A stretch of 64,000 bases of DNA from Acidobacteriota bacterium (GTDB lineage Bacteria > Acidobacteriota > Blastocatellia > Pyrinomonadales > Pyrinomonadaceae). The first letter of the stretch is position 1. Every line of letters starts with the position of its first letter. Below are positions 8,799 through 17,015 of the stretch, piece by piece. Location: the NCBI GenBank assembly GCA_003223935.1, contig QHXQ01000042.1, positions 40,962 to 104,961 of the forward strand, in the 5' to 3' direction. Position numbers and translations under genes: made by a program. A model generated the notes under the pieces. That model saw only the letters and a program-made list of their open reading frames with translations, was not told the DNA's origin and did not search any database.

Positions 8799-9452
8799 AT
8801 GAAGAAAAACGCCAACATGATTCGCTCAGCAAGCTTGATCGTGCTCGCGCTCGTCTGCGCCACAGCCGCGAACGCGCAAAAGGCCAGCACGTCTTACAAA
8901 GGCACACAGCGCGATCCATTCGTCGCTTGGCGACCTGTGCCGAAGAAGCGGTCGAAGAACGTGCCCATGCCGGTTGACCCGCCGCCGATCCAAGCGCGGA
9001 TTAACGCTTACAAGACGCAGAAGGCTGCGGCGATGAACATGCAGTTGCCCGCGCCGAAGCCGACGACCGCGCTGCTTTTGAGTGAAGTGCAATTGACCGG
9101 TATCTTTCGCACGCCGCGCGGTTACGCAGCGATGGTCGAAGCTACGCCGATTAAACTTTCGTTCGTCATCTATCCGGGCGAGCGTTTCTTTGACGGCATG
9201 CTGGTCGCCATCGAAGAGAACCGGCTCGTCTGTCGCAAAGAGACGCGCTGGTCGGACGGTCGCCGCGAGTTGAGCGTTGACTTCAAACCGTTGGGCCAAC
9301 CGAACGCGGTCAAAGACGCGATGACTGCGACCGCGCCCGCGCCAGAGAAGAACGAGCAGAAGGCCGAGCCGGCGAAAACGGAGCCGGCCAAGACAGAACC
9401 GGCTAAGTCTGAGCCGACGAAGCCCGCAGACCCTGCTTCGGGCAATCAATAA
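8799..9452 (+). CDS. pilP: Type IV pilus biogenesis protein PilP
   Basis: 217 residues from ATG 8799, with AGGGA upstream. The N-terminal signal peptide (SLIVLALVCATAANAQ) lacks a lipobox cysteine, unlike many PilP lipoproteins. The compact domain includes LSEVQLTGIFRTPRGYAAMVE, matching PilP's beta-sandwich that links PilNO to the PilQ secretin. The tail carries a short imperfect repeat of the form EPAKTEPAKTEPAK. Fourth gene of the operon. Confidence 0.88.
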   Translation: MKKNANMIRSASLIVLALVCATAANAQKASTSYKGTQRDPFVAWRPVPKKRSKNVPMPVDPPPIQARINAYKTQKAAAMNMQLPAPKPTTALLLSEVQLTGIFRTPRGYAAMVEATPIKLSFVIYPGERFFDGMLVAIEENRLVCRKETRWSDGRRELSVDFKPLGQPNAVKDAMTATAPAPEKNEQKAEPAKTEPAKTEPAKSEPTKPADPASGNQ

Positions 9453-9775
9453 AAGTTCTTCGGCGCGTCCTTAGCAGCGCACCCGCGTGGAAGCCTGAGC
9501 CACGCACGCGCCTGCTGATGATGCGCCGAATCTCGACCCCCTCGTGGACGCACCCGGCAAGCTTCAAAGACAACCAAGCGCGTCCGATTAAATGCGCGAC
9601 TTCGTGAGCGCGCACCCGCTTTTTGGCAAACCGTAAACTGACCCCGGTCTGTGGGGCCGCGTTGTGCGGCGCGCGCTTGAGTAGTCTTGGCACCCGACGC
9701 TGGACTCATACGAGCGTTAGCGCGTGGCGGCCCTTACAGTTCCCGGTGTCATTCCATTTGCAAAAGGAAAGAAAC
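9453..9775. other. Gap between pilP and pilQ
   Basis: 323 bases with no convincing gene. A small hairpin GCGTGG/CCACGC lies near its start. An in-frame TTG at 9623 would extend PilQ by 51 residues but has no ribosome site, and the extension would bury the signal peptide. I see no promoter of good quality. Confidence 0.5.
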
Positions 9776-11944
9776 ATGCTGAACCCGTTCCGAACGCTCA
9801 CCGTCACGCTACGTCGAGGCACGCTCGTCCTCGCGCTCGCGTGTCTATTCGCTACCTTTGCAGAGGCGCGCGCCGCCTCGCTCGTGACGGGCGTGCGCGC
9901 GACGACTGAAGGCGGTGTCACACGCATTGCCGTCGCCGGCTCTGTGCCGCTCGCTTACGGCGTGCGCCACGCGGACGCGCATACGCTCATGGTCGAGTTG
10001 CCCGGCGCGGACGCGACGCACCTCGCCGCTTCTTATCAACTTGCTTCGCCGCTCGCCTCTGTCGTCCACGTCGAGTGCGCCAACGGCGCAGACGGGCAAC
10101 CGCTCGCGCGGCTCAACGTTGCGCTGCTTGCGCCCGTGCGCGAACGCGCATACTTGAGCGGCAACGAACTGGTGCTCGAACTCGCGCCTGAAGCTGGCGC
10201 GAGCGCGCCGCCCGTAGCTGTGTTGAGCGAGATGAATGCTGGTGTCGCGCAGCAACAGCCGACGCCGATGACCGCGTCGCCCGCGCAGCCGCGCAATCCA
10301 AACGCCGCGCAGGGGGATCAGGGCCGGCATTACGGCGAGTATGGTTTTATCGGCGAGCCGATCAATCTGAACGTCGTCAACGCCGACATACGCGACATCC
10401 TCAACTACATCACAGAGCAGTACGGCGTGAACTTCATCATAGACAAATCAGTCGGCCCCGTGCCCGTCACCGTCAACGTCACAGACGTGCCGTGGAACTA
10501 CGCGCTCGATGCGATCCTGCGCGCGAACCGGCTCGGCATCGCGGTCGAAGGCAATATCCTGCGCGTGGCCACCGTCGAGACGTTGGCGCTGGAAGCGGAA
10601 GCGCAGGCGAAGATTCAAGAAGGGAAGTTGAACGCCGCGCAGCTTGTGACCGAGTTCATCCGGCTCAACTACGCGCGGGCGGTGGGCACGCTGGCGCAAG
10701 CAGCGGGCGCGACCGGCGAGTTTGCCGGTGGCGTCACCTCCCAGAGCGCTTCGAGCGCGGGCGGCGACTCAACCGGCAAGAGCGGCGATCAAGGCATCAT
10801 GCCGATCATCCGGCGGCGTCTGTCACGCCGTGGCTCAGTTGAAGTTGACGGCCGCAGCAACACGCTGATCGTCACAGACGTGCGCGAGAACATTGACTCG
10901 ATCCGCCAACTCGTCGCGTTGCTCGATCAGCCCGAACCGCAAGTCGAGATCGAGACGCGCATCGTCATCGCCAATCGCAACTTCAGCCGCGATATCGGCG
11001 TGCAGATCGCGGGTCTCTCGCTCAACAGTCGCGGCGGCGGCGGTTCGCTCGCCACCGTGCCGGGTTCGCCCACGCCGCCCTCCTCTACCAATTTGGGGCA
11101 ACTGGCTGGCACGCGCCCCGGCGGCTTGCCGCTTGGCATCGGCGGCCCCAACTCGGAGCCTGGTGATTCCCTCCGAGCTGCCGCCGCCAGCACCATCATT
11201 GGGCTAACCACCGGCATGATCGGCACGACTCAGATCAGCGCGCTGCTCTCGCTCGCCGAGACCAAAGGGCAAGCGAAGATCGTGGCCACGCCGCGCGTGA
11301 CTGCGCTCAACAATCGCCCGGCACAGATCGAATCCGGCTCACAAATTCCGGTCGTCACGCCGCAGACCGGTGCGAACGGTGGCGGCACTGTCTTTACGAC
11401 GACCTTCATCTCCGTCCCCTTGCGGCTTTCGATCACGCCGCAGATTACGGACGCGGGCACAGTCGTCTTGCGCGTCGTCGCCGAGAACAACTCGGTCAAC
11501 CTCGGTCTGACCAACTCGCTCGGCACGCCCGGCATTGATACGCAGCGCATGCAAACCGAAGTGCTCGTGCCCGATGGCGGCACGACGGTCGTCGGCGGCG
11601 TGCTCGCAGACAACGAAGGCGAGACGCAGAACCGGACGCCCGGTCTCTCCGGCATTCCCGTGCTCGGCAACCTCTTCAAGCGCAAAGCCACGAGTCGCAC
11701 GACGAACGAACTACTGTTCTTCATCACGCCGCGCATCTACCGGCCCGACTACAACGGCCGGCCCACGTCCGGCACAGTCTCCGACCGCACGCGCTCGGTC
11801 ACACTGCCGCAACCCGTGCCGCTCGGCAACCCACAGACGAACACAGGCGTGCCGACGGGAACGCAAACCTTCCCGACGACGACGACCGTGCCCGCTGCCG
11901 GCCCGACGACAACGACGCCGCCCCCGACCGGCGAGCATCCATAA
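9776..11944 (+). CDS. pilQ: Type IV pilus secretin PilQ
   Basis: 722 residues from ATG 9776 (AAGGAAAG upstream). It has a signal peptide (LVLALACLFATFAEARA), an AMIN-like domain, then secretin N0/N1 domains (GEPINLNVVNADIRDILNYI is the classic STN motif). The secretin pore domain includes KIVATPRVTALNNRPAQIESG and VPDGGTTVVGGVLADNEGE, ending with GIPVLGNLFKR. The Thr/Pro-rich tail is low complexity. PilQ forms the outer-membrane channel through which the pilus extends. A Gly/Ser-rich insertion (about residues 315-345) breaks the N1 region. Confidence 0.95.
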   Translation: MLNPFRTLTVTLRRGTLVLALACLFATFAEARAASLVTGVRATTEGGVTRIAVAGSVPLAYGVRHADAHTLMVELPGADATHLAASYQLASPLASVVHVECANGADGQPLARLNVALLAPVRERAYLSGNELVLELAPEAGASAPPVAVLSEMNAGVAQQQPTPMTASPAQPRNPNAAQGDQGRHYGEYGFIGEPINLNVVNADIRDILNYITEQYGVNFIIDKSVGPVPVTVNVTDVPWNYALDAILRANRLGIAVEGNILRVATVETLALEAEAQAKIQEGKLNAAQLVTEFIRLNYARAVGTLAQAAGATGEFAGGVTSQSASSAGGDSTGKSGDQGIMPIIRRRLSRRGSVEVDGRSNTLIVTDVRENIDSIRQLVALLDQPEPQVEIETRIVIANRNFSRDIGVQIAGLSLNSRGGGGSLATVPGSPTPPSSTNLGQLAGTRPGGLPLGIGGPNSEPGDSLRAAAASTIIGLTTGMIGTTQISALLSLAETKGQAKIVATPRVTALNNRPAQIESGSQIPVVTPQTGANGGGTVFTTTFISVPLRLSITPQITDAGTVVLRVVAENNSVNLGLTNSLGTPGIDTQRMQTEVLVPDGGTTVVGGVLADNEGETQNRTPGLSGIPVLGNLFKRKATSRTTNELLFFITPRIYRPDYNGRPTSGTVSDRTRSVTLPQPVPLGNPQTNTGVPTGTQTFPTTTTVPAAGPTTTTPPPTGEHP

Positions 11945-11958
11945 CGAGGAGACGCCCC

Positions 11959-12324
11959 ATGTTCAAAGCGACGCTGCAACGTTTGATTGACCGCACAGAA
12001 GGCGCGACCGGCGCGCTCATCATGGGCACGGACGGCATCGCCGTCGAAAAGGTGCTCTTGAAGGAAGCGCGCGATGCGAACCTCGATGTCGCGGCCGCCG
12101 AGTTCACCTCGCTGCTCCGCAGTGCCCGGCGCGTCGGCGAAGACACAGGCATCGGCCACGTGCAGGAACTGATCGTCGGTTTCGATGACATGAAGGTACT
12201 CATCCGCTCCTTCACCCGCGACTACTTCGCCGTGCTCGCGCTCAAAGAGGACGGTAACATCGGGCGCGGTCGCTTCGAGCTACGCAAGGTCGAACTCGAT
12301 CTCGCACGCGAGTTTGCACTCTAA
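11959..12324 (+). CDS. Roadblock/LC7 domain protein (MglB-like)
   Basis: 121 residues, a single roadblock/LC7 domain: GATGALIMGTDGIAVEKVLL, then ELIVGFDDMKVLIRSFTRDYFAVLAL. Bacterial members such as MglB are regulators of small Ras-like GTPases (MglA) and control pilus polarity and motility in Myxococcus. GAGGAG lies eight bases before the ATG, and the gene follows pilQ by 14 bases, so it is the last gene of the pil operon before a terminator. No MglA partner is in the window. Role in pilus polarity is inferred. Confidence 0.85.
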   Translation: MFKATLQRLIDRTEGATGALIMGTDGIAVEKVLLKEARDANLDVAAAEFTSLLRSARRVGEDTGIGHVQELIVGFDDMKVLIRSFTRDYFAVLALKEDGNIGRGRFELRKVELDLAREFAL

Positions 12325-12345
12325 ACAATAGAGAAAAAGAGTAGG

Positions 12346-12388
12346 GCGCGGACAAGGAATCTTCCCTGTCCGCGCTCTCTTTCTTTTC
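12346..12388. terminator. Bidirectional terminator after the pil operon
   Basis: GCGCGGACA (12346-12354) pairs with TGTCCGCGC (12367-12375). A C/T-rich tract follows and a matching A/G-rich tract precedes the stem, so it can end both the pil operon and the convergent gene at 12404. Confidence 0.85.
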
Positions 12389-12403
12389 CTAATTTTTCTA
12401 CTC

Positions 12404-13084
12404 TTACTTCTGCGACTCGGCCGTAGGTTTGGGTTGCGCTTTCTTAGCCTTTGCCTTGCTCTCGACGTGTGTGGCGCTCGTCCATGCGGCGAGTGTGGCC
12501 GAATCTGCACGGTATTTGTTGCGCACGACGGCGTCTAGTTGGCGCTTGAGGTTGAGACCATGTTCAAGCGTAGTGTCAATGCTCTGTGTGGCGGCGATGT
12601 GTGCGTCGCCGCTGCGATTTTGATCGGCAATGGCCTGCTCGAGGTCTGCGATGTCGGCGGCGAGATCATCAAGGAAAGCTGCGGGCATTTCGTGCCGAAT
12701 GAATTCGGCTTTGAACGGCACGGCGTCGCTGGCAAAGGCGCGGGCTGTGCTGAGCAATGTCTGATCGTTATTGCCGCGCGGCAGACGGAAACGGTCTGCG
12801 AGACCGGGATTGTTGATCGCCATCGCACGGGCGGTGCGGTTGATAGCCTCTAGGTCTTCGCGCAGGGCGGCGCGCGCTACAGCCCGGCCGGTTGTGCCCT
12901 GCACGGCGGCACTGCGGTTGGACGTTTGGGCTTCGGCGTGGCCGTCCAGTTCCTGCACTATGGTGTCTAACGCAGCGAACAGTCCACCGCCCGTTGTGGC
13001 GGCGGGAAAGTCTGCGGCGCGCGCCTGTCCGAAGTCGCGCACGCGCACGAGCATCTCGTAGGCGTGTCTTTCTGTGTCTTTCAT
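12404..13084 (-). CDS. Conserved hypothetical protein
   Basis: 226 residues from ATG 13084 (AAAGGA upstream). The protein is alpha-helical and soluble, beginning MKDTERHAYEMLVRVRDFG, with an Ala/Lys-rich tail. I have the impression of similar proteins recurring in Acidobacteria genomes, but know no function. It lies downstream of, and on the same strand as, the 21-bp array. Confidence 0.7.
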   Translation of the reverse strand: MKDTERHAYEMLVRVRDFGQARAADFPAATTGGGLFAALDTIVQELDGHAEAQTSNRSAAVQGTTGRAVARAALREDLEAINRTARAMAINNPGLADRFRLPRGNNDQTLLSTARAFASDAVPFKAEFIRHEMPAAFLDDLAADIADLEQAIADQNRSGDAHIAATQSIDTTLEHGLNLKRQLDAVVRNKYRADSATLAAWTSATHVESKAKAKKAQPKPTAESQK

Positions 13085-13235
13085 GGTGTTGATCCTTTCG
13101 GTGAAGCTAAAGGAGACTGGTGCTCCCTTAGAGGATTATAAAGCCGGGAAGCCTGCGACACCCTTTTGAGCGGCGGGATTATACACCTTTTCACCCGCCT
13201 GTCAGCACTTTTCTTTGCGCAGCATAATCGTCGTT

Positions 13236-13693
13236 CTGTACGCCGTTCCTTCAACCTGCACGCCACGCCTCCACTCCTGCACACCACATCTCCGCCCATG
13301 CACGCCACCCCTCTCACCTTGTACGGCACACTTGTCATCTTGCACAATACATCTCCCGCGCTGCACAGCCTTGTTATGATACTGTACATTATACCTTTGC
13401 CCTTGTACGGCACATCTCTGACGCTGTACGCCACCCCTGCGCGCCTGTACGCCACGCCTTTCACCCTGCACAGTCCGCCTCACATCTTGCACGCCAAACC
13501 TTTTCGGCTGCACACCGAATCTTGCACCGCGCAGGTCGCATCTTTCACCTCACATGGCACATCTGCCACATTCCGCGCCTCATCTTTATGCCCCTGCGCT
13601 GCATCTTTCACCACGCACGCCACATCTACGCAGATGCACGCGGCAGCTTTCAGCCCATACGCCAAACATTTAACATGCAGGCCACGATTTCAC
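13236..13693. repeat. Degenerate 21-bp tandem repeat array
   Basis: About 22 units of 21 bases keep strict register. The plus-strand unit begins YTGYAC in the first part (at 13256, 13277, 13298, 13319, 13340, 13361, 13382, 13403, 13424, 13445, 13466, 13487, 13508). It shifts by one 14-base unit, then continues as TTTCAC-like units at 13543, 13564, 13585, 13606, 13627, 13648 and 13669. On the minus strand the same frame gives heptapeptides such as GVAYRRA, DVPYKGK and EVKDATC, interrupted by one TGA at 13480-13482. It may be a decayed repeat-protein gene or a non-coding array. Confidence 0.85.
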
Positions 13694-13715
13694 TGACGCG
13701 CGGCCGGACATCACC

Positions 13716-13808
13716 ACCACCAGCATAGACGTACTCGTCCTGGCGCACACCTTGCCCGTCGTACTCGGCAATCACCTGTCCACCGAGCACACTGCTGCGC
13801 AAGTAGCA
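13716..13808 (-). pseudogene. Orphan Rhs core fragment
   Basis: The minus strand encodes YLRSSVLGGQVIAEYD then GQGVRQDEYVYAGG. This closely matches YLRSSALGGQVIAEYD and PQGVRQNEYVYAGG inside the large Rhs gene at about 15.67-15.75 kb. The flanks do not continue the similarity, so this is a short remnant of an Rhs core rather than a gene. It sits between the lipoprotein gene and the 21-bp array. Confidence 0.85.
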
Positions 13809-13893
13809 GGGGGCTGTGATTGGTTGCTTGCTGTTGACTTGCGGCTCTCCGTGCGAGTAGTCATCTAACATCTTCGGCGCTAGACTACAGGGG

Positions 13894-14496
13894 TCAACTC
13901 AATTCTCTGTATAATATATCTCCCGTCTTTTTATCTATTACATATTTAGGAAAGCTACTATGTGGAAGGTCTTGAATATCTTGACCCGGCTCTAACTTGT
14001 AATCAAATATGATACGCCATACCTTTGCTTGTTCACATGCAAGAATGACAAATTGATCTATATCTACCTTGTCGCCAAATGTTCTAACGGCATCTTCCCG
14101 CGCGATTCTGATGGCCTCTTGTTTATTGATTATTCCATGTTTTAGCTCTGCATCTCCTATGCTTTCATACCCAGCGGAGTCTTGAGGTATTTTTTGTTTT
14201 CTTATAATTAAGCCCGAATGCTTATCAATCACATACTCAGGGCCGCCACCATCATAGATAATGCGCCAAAATATAACTTGTTCACACGGAATAACATTGA
14301 ACTCTGCTAGTGATTTGTAATCTTTTTGGGCATCTTTGTTGGCAATAGCGACAGCCTCTTCTTTATTGATTCCCTTTATTTTCAAAATACGATCTTCGTT
14401 ATTTTGAGCCTCGGGTTGATTTGTTGTAGGCTCTGTCACACTACAGCCTTGAGCCAAGATCAAAACACAAAGCCCCAAAGAGATATAGCTAATCAT
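13894..14496 (-). CDS. AT-rich lipoprotein, candidate Rhs immunity protein
   Basis: 200 residues from ATG 14496. An N-terminal lipoprotein signal (SLGLCVLILAQGC) is followed by a disordered linker and two homologous repeats of about 75 residues. Each repeat has an EA-x-x-IA-x-x-DA helix, then a CEQ-x-x-x-WRII strand and YVIDK-x-x-G. The arrangement recalls PepSY-like domains but I cannot confirm this. Base composition is clearly more AT-rich than the neighbourhood. The gene starts about ten bases after the stop of the Rhs gene, in the position of an immunity gene; that role is inferred from position only. Confidence 0.7.
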   Translation of the reverse strand: MISYISLGLCVLILAQGCSVTEPTTNQPEAQNNEDRILKIKGINKEEAVAIANKDAQKDYKSLAEFNVIPCEQVIFWRIIYDGGGPEYVIDKHSGLIIRKQKIPQDSAGYESIGDAELKHGIINKQEAIRIAREDAVRTFGDKVDIDQFVILACEQAKVWRIIFDYKLEPGQDIQDLPHSSFPKYVIDKKTGDILYRELS

Positions 14497-14506
14497 TATG
14501 CACTCC

Positions 14507-16921
14507 TTATCTGCAACGCTTAGGTAAGTCCCGATTCCAAATGCCACGGTCATGGTGACCATATGGATGTATTTTTCCGTCTGTCGTCCTTACCATTCCG
14601 GGTACTTTGCGCCCGTCATCTATTGCTATATCAGCATCATCTTCCCCTATATTCCCAAGGTGCATATGGAAAGTTCCTACAATGAACCAACCTTTAGGTG
14701 TGGAAGGTGGATTATTTAGATATACTTGTAAGAAATTGTCAGAAGTTTTAGGATTTAAAGGATCGATTTTAGGTTCTTTGATAATAGCATTGATCTGACC
14801 TGTAGCGGCATTCCAGAGTATCCATCCACCATGTTCTACTCGCAGGTCTTGTGCTCTTTTCATTGCTTCATCGAGAGTTCTTTTTACCACTTGATTTGCA
14901 GCTAACTGTTCTTTTGTAGGCGGGCATGGCCCCATATATGGTGGCGGTTCGGGTTCCCGTTTTTTTGTCGCTCCAGATGCCCCTCCCCTTATACCCGGCA
15001 GAGGACTCTGCGCCGCCCCAACGCCTTGGTCAGCAAAGCCATAAAGCTCTCTGAACGAACCAATGTCCATGAATGTCTCGCCCACTCTGCCGCGCGCCCA
15101 AGTACCTTCAACGAACCATTGCTCAAGATTTGTGCCGGTGAAGCCTTCGCCTTCTACATAGTTCACGCCAAATGGAATGTAACCAGTGCTGTTCTTACCT
15201 AAGAAGGCGATACCGTCCGCCGCCGCATTCCGATCCAAGTAGGCATATCCGACGTACTTACCTAAACTCTTATCATAGATATTGACGACATTTGGACGAG
15301 CGAATTCAGCAGCGCCCATTCCTAACAGCCCGAAAGCAAAGTACGCGCTCGTTTCCATGCCATTAACTTTCACGAGCAACCCTCTTCCACCAAAGACATG
15401 GGGCAGCAATTGCGCATACCTCTGATCCATCTCTGCCTGACTCAACCCATGATCACCATTGCCGCCCCCACCATCATCACCGCCGCCCGGCGGCACAATG
15501 AACGGGTCGCTATCGCCGACGTTGACACCTATCGGGTCTAAGGTCTCTTTACCCGTCACTGCACCTTGCGCGTCCGTTTCCATCGTGTCACTTGTAATTG
15601 GATTCCGGTGCTGCCAAAACAAGCTGCTCGTCTGCCCGCCTGACTGTCTGACTACCTGCACGCCACCAGCATAGACATACTCATTCTGTCTCACGCCTTG
15701 TGGGTCATACTCTGCGATGACTTGCCCACCGAGCGCACTACTACGCAAGTAGTAAGTGGTTGCATCAATCGTCCCTTCCATGATGCCGACACCATCGCCG
15801 TCGTAGGTCTCTGTCCGTGTGTTCTGCCCAGTGTGAATGATGTTCTGATTGATAGGATCGCGCGTGCTCGTCGTCTGCGTCGTCAAAGTGAGCCGTCCCG
15901 CCGCATCGTAACTCTGTCTGAGTGGCACGTAAGGCAGCGTGTCCGGTGCTGGCTCATTGCGGGAGATCAATCTGCCATCTCCGTCATACTCCCATGCAAG
16001 ATTACGTCCTCGCGTGTCGTAACTCTCAGCGTCATTATCCACCACAGACCAGAAGCCGCCTGTCCGCCCCGTCATGTTGCTCCACACGTCGTAGCTGTAG
16101 CTCTGGCGGTATGCCCCGTCCACGCCAGCCTGATTCGAGTCCACGCCGGTCATGAATTGGTTCGCCGCATGCCCAGAGTAGGCTTCTTTGAGTCTGCCCA
16201 TTTGGTCGTAACTGTAGGCGCGGTCGTGCATCCGGTAGTTGCCATAGATGAGCACGTCGGTGAATAGATCACTGGCATACTGCACACGCCCGTCTGCATA
16301 GTATTGATAGTCCGACCCATGCGCGAATGGCGGGCCGTACTGCCCGTCGCGCGTCACGCCATTAACGCCATAGTGTGTCACTTGCCCGCGCCCGTCATAC
16401 GTGAGCGCCAGACTTGTCCCGTTGCCATAGCTCAACCCTTTGACCGCGCCCCACGCCCGATACTGCATCCCCGAAGCGAAGGTCTGTTGCGCCGTCGTGT
16501 AGCCTGTGCCCGTCACTTGCGTCAATTGCCCCGCCGCATCAAACGTGTTGGCGAAGCTGCGCCCCGCCGCCACGTCCGTCACCTGCTTTAACTGCCCATC
16601 AATTGTGTAGTCGTAATTGAGCGTGTAGGTGCCCGCGAGACCGAGAAACTGGCGCGCTTCAGACGTGAGGCGCGAGAGCGCATCGTAAGAGTAGGTGCAG
16701 CTACCGCCCGCACCGCCTGCCGTCGTCATCGAGGTGCGATTGCCCACCGCATCGTACTGATAGGTCACAGCCGGCGTGTCCGCCACATCGGTCGTGCCCG
16801 TCGCCCCGCCAGCCTTCTCTGTTGGCACAGAGGCCAAGCTGTGCCGGTCGTAGCTGACATTCGTGACCAGATGCCGATTGTTGTAGCTGAAGTTGGTTGT
16901 GATGCCGCGCGCATCCGTCAC
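14507..16921 (-). CDS. Rhs/YD-repeat protein, C-terminal fragment with JAB-like tip
   Basis: 804 residues of YD repeats (YDAVGNRTSM, YDALSRLTSE, YDGRGQVTHY, YDAAGRLTLT), ending in a variable tip after a Gly/Asp-rich linker. The last 126 residues contain VEHGGWILW, then GTFHMHLG and GEDDADIAIDDG. A glutamate followed by H-x-H and a downstream aspartate resembles the JAB/JAMM metallopeptidase layout seen in Rhs tips such as DUF4329. The tip is more AT-rich than the core, as expected for an exchanged toxin cassette. The reading frame continues upstream to about 17053 without a start and joins the preceding fragment by a one-base shift at a C5 run (plus strand 17053-17057). Confidence 0.8.
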   Translation of the reverse strand: MTDARGITTNFSYNNRHLVTNVSYDRHSLASVPTEKAGGATGTTDVADTPAVTYQYDAVGNRTSMTTAGGAGGSCTYSYDALSRLTSEARQFLGLAGTYTLNYDYTIDGQLKQVTDVAAGRSFANTFDAAGQLTQVTGTGYTTAQQTFASGMQYRAWGAVKGLSYGNGTSLALTYDGRGQVTHYGVNGVTRDGQYGPPFAHGSDYQYYADGRVQYASDLFTDVLIYGNYRMHDRAYSYDQMGRLKEAYSGHAANQFMTGVDSNQAGVDGAYRQSYSYDVWSNMTGRTGGFWSVVDNDAESYDTRGRNLAWEYDGDGRLISRNEPAPDTLPYVPLRQSYDAAGRLTLTTQTTSTRDPINQNIIHTGQNTRTETYDGDGVGIMEGTIDATTYYLRSSALGGQVIAEYDPQGVRQNEYVYAGGVQVVRQSGGQTSSLFWQHRNPITSDTMETDAQGAVTGKETLDPIGVNVGDSDPFIVPPGGGDDGGGGNGDHGLSQAEMDQRYAQLLPHVFGGRGLLVKVNGMETSAYFAFGLLGMGAAEFARPNVVNIYDKSLGKYVGYAYLDRNAAADGIAFLGKNSTGYIPFGVNYVEGEGFTGTNLEQWFVEGTWARGRVGETFMDIGSFRELYGFADQGVGAAQSPLPGIRGGASGATKKREPEPPPYMGPCPPTKEQLAANQVVKRTLDEAMKRAQDLRVEHGGWILWNAATGQINAIIKEPKIDPLNPKTSDNFLQVYLNNPPSTPKGWFIVGTFHMHLGNIGEDDADIAIDDGRKVPGMVRTTDGKIHPYGHHDRGIWNRDLPKRCR

Positions 16922-17015
16922 GCTCTGGGTTGTGCCGTCCGCGTTGTAAGCAACGACGGTCTGGCTCGTCTGGTCTGGGGCTTTGCGATGCCACAGCCGC
17001 CCGTAGCCATCGAAC

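Noticed and set aside
9623..9775. N-terminal extension of PilQ from TTG
   Set aside because: No ribosome site; the extension hides a good signal peptide beginning at 9776, which has AAGGAAAG upstream.
13236..13693. CRISPR array
   Set aside because: Units are 21 bases and degenerate throughout, with no constant repeat and unique spacer, and there are no cas genes.
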